DNA of 21,186 bases from UBA1724 sp963632245 (lineage in GTDB: Bacteria; Verrucomicrobiota; Lentisphaeria; Oligosphaerales; Oligosphaeraceae), in assembly GCA_963632245.1 (NCBI GenBank), contig CAVGTF010000022.1, positions 1 to 21,186 on the forward strand, read 5' to 3'. The first letter of the stretch is position 1; every line of letters begins with the position of its first letter. The translations under genes were made by a program, and so were the position numbers. A model generated the notes under the pieces. That model saw only the letters and a program-made list of their open reading frames with translations. It made no database searches and was not told the origin of the DNA. Positions 21,146-21,186 of the stretch are shown in pieces.

Positions 21146-21186
21146 CCTCTCCCTGGAGGGGTTTGATATCCGGATTGGCGGCGCGA
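21140..21186 (-). repeat. 47-bp inverted repeat, right arm, running into the window end
   Basis: Exact reverse complement of 20671-20717. It replaces the expected N-terminal coding sequence of the nucleotidyltransferase and runs to the last base, so its true length is unknown. A fold-back assembly or amplification chimera is the simplest explanation if the window ends a contig. Confidence 0.97.

Overview
The window reads as a GC-rich Gram-negative bacterial contig. Evidence for an outer membrane is direct: two short lipoproteins, a lipid-anchored TolC-type channel and a MacAB-type efflux pump. The protein styles (LysM/YkuD transpeptidase, DUF58, NrdR followed by an ATP-cone-like protein, a multidomain GH16, an AAA_14/DUF4143 ATPase) would fit the PVC group, perhaps Verrucomicrobiota. 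That is an impression only, because there is no 16S or strong taxonomic marker. Both ends cut genes, so the window may be a whole contig or a large part of one.

Layout. (1) 1-1000, minus: the first third of hsdR (type I restriction), in visibly AT-richer DNA, followed by about 500 bp of non-coding DNA. (2) 1518-4545, minus: DUF58, an L,D-transpeptidase and accA, the last two closely spaced. (3) 4631-4706, minus: tRNA-Gly(GCC) with its own promoter and terminator. (4) 4893-5771, minus: two paralogous Lys/Pro-rich lipoproteins. (5) 5985-9820, minus: nrdR, an ATP-cone-like protein overlapping it by 4 nt, a phytoene-desaturase-like flavoprotein, and an unusual L7Ae-Rossmann fusion. (6) 9921-10133, minus: a 70-aa very basic protein with its own promoter and terminator. 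(7) 10477-13710, plus: a 1077-aa secreted GH16 glycoside hydrolase with accessory domains. (8) 13893-18670, plus: tolC-like lipoprotein, macA-like adaptor, macB-type ATPase and permease, a complete tripartite efflux system ending in a strong terminator. (9) 18764-18947: eight tandem 23-bp repeats just upstream of an AAA_14/DUF4143 ATPase that appears to be transcribed leaderless. (10) 20489-21145, minus: an N-terminally damaged nucleotidyltransferase whose 5' end is replaced by an inverted copy of its own interior.

Housekeeping logic: AccA (fatty acid synthesis), the L,D-transpeptidase (wall cross-linking), NrdR (ribonucleotide reductase control) and tRNA-Gly form a chromosomal core. The edges (hsdR; AAA_14 ATPase and nucleotidyltransferase) look accessory or horizontally acquired, and each has a copy of the same G-rich hairpin motif nearby. 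The best candidates for undescribed biology are the L7Ae-Gfo/Idh/MocA fusion, the nrdR-coupled ATP-cone protein, and the 23-bp repeat array with its leaderless ATPase gene.
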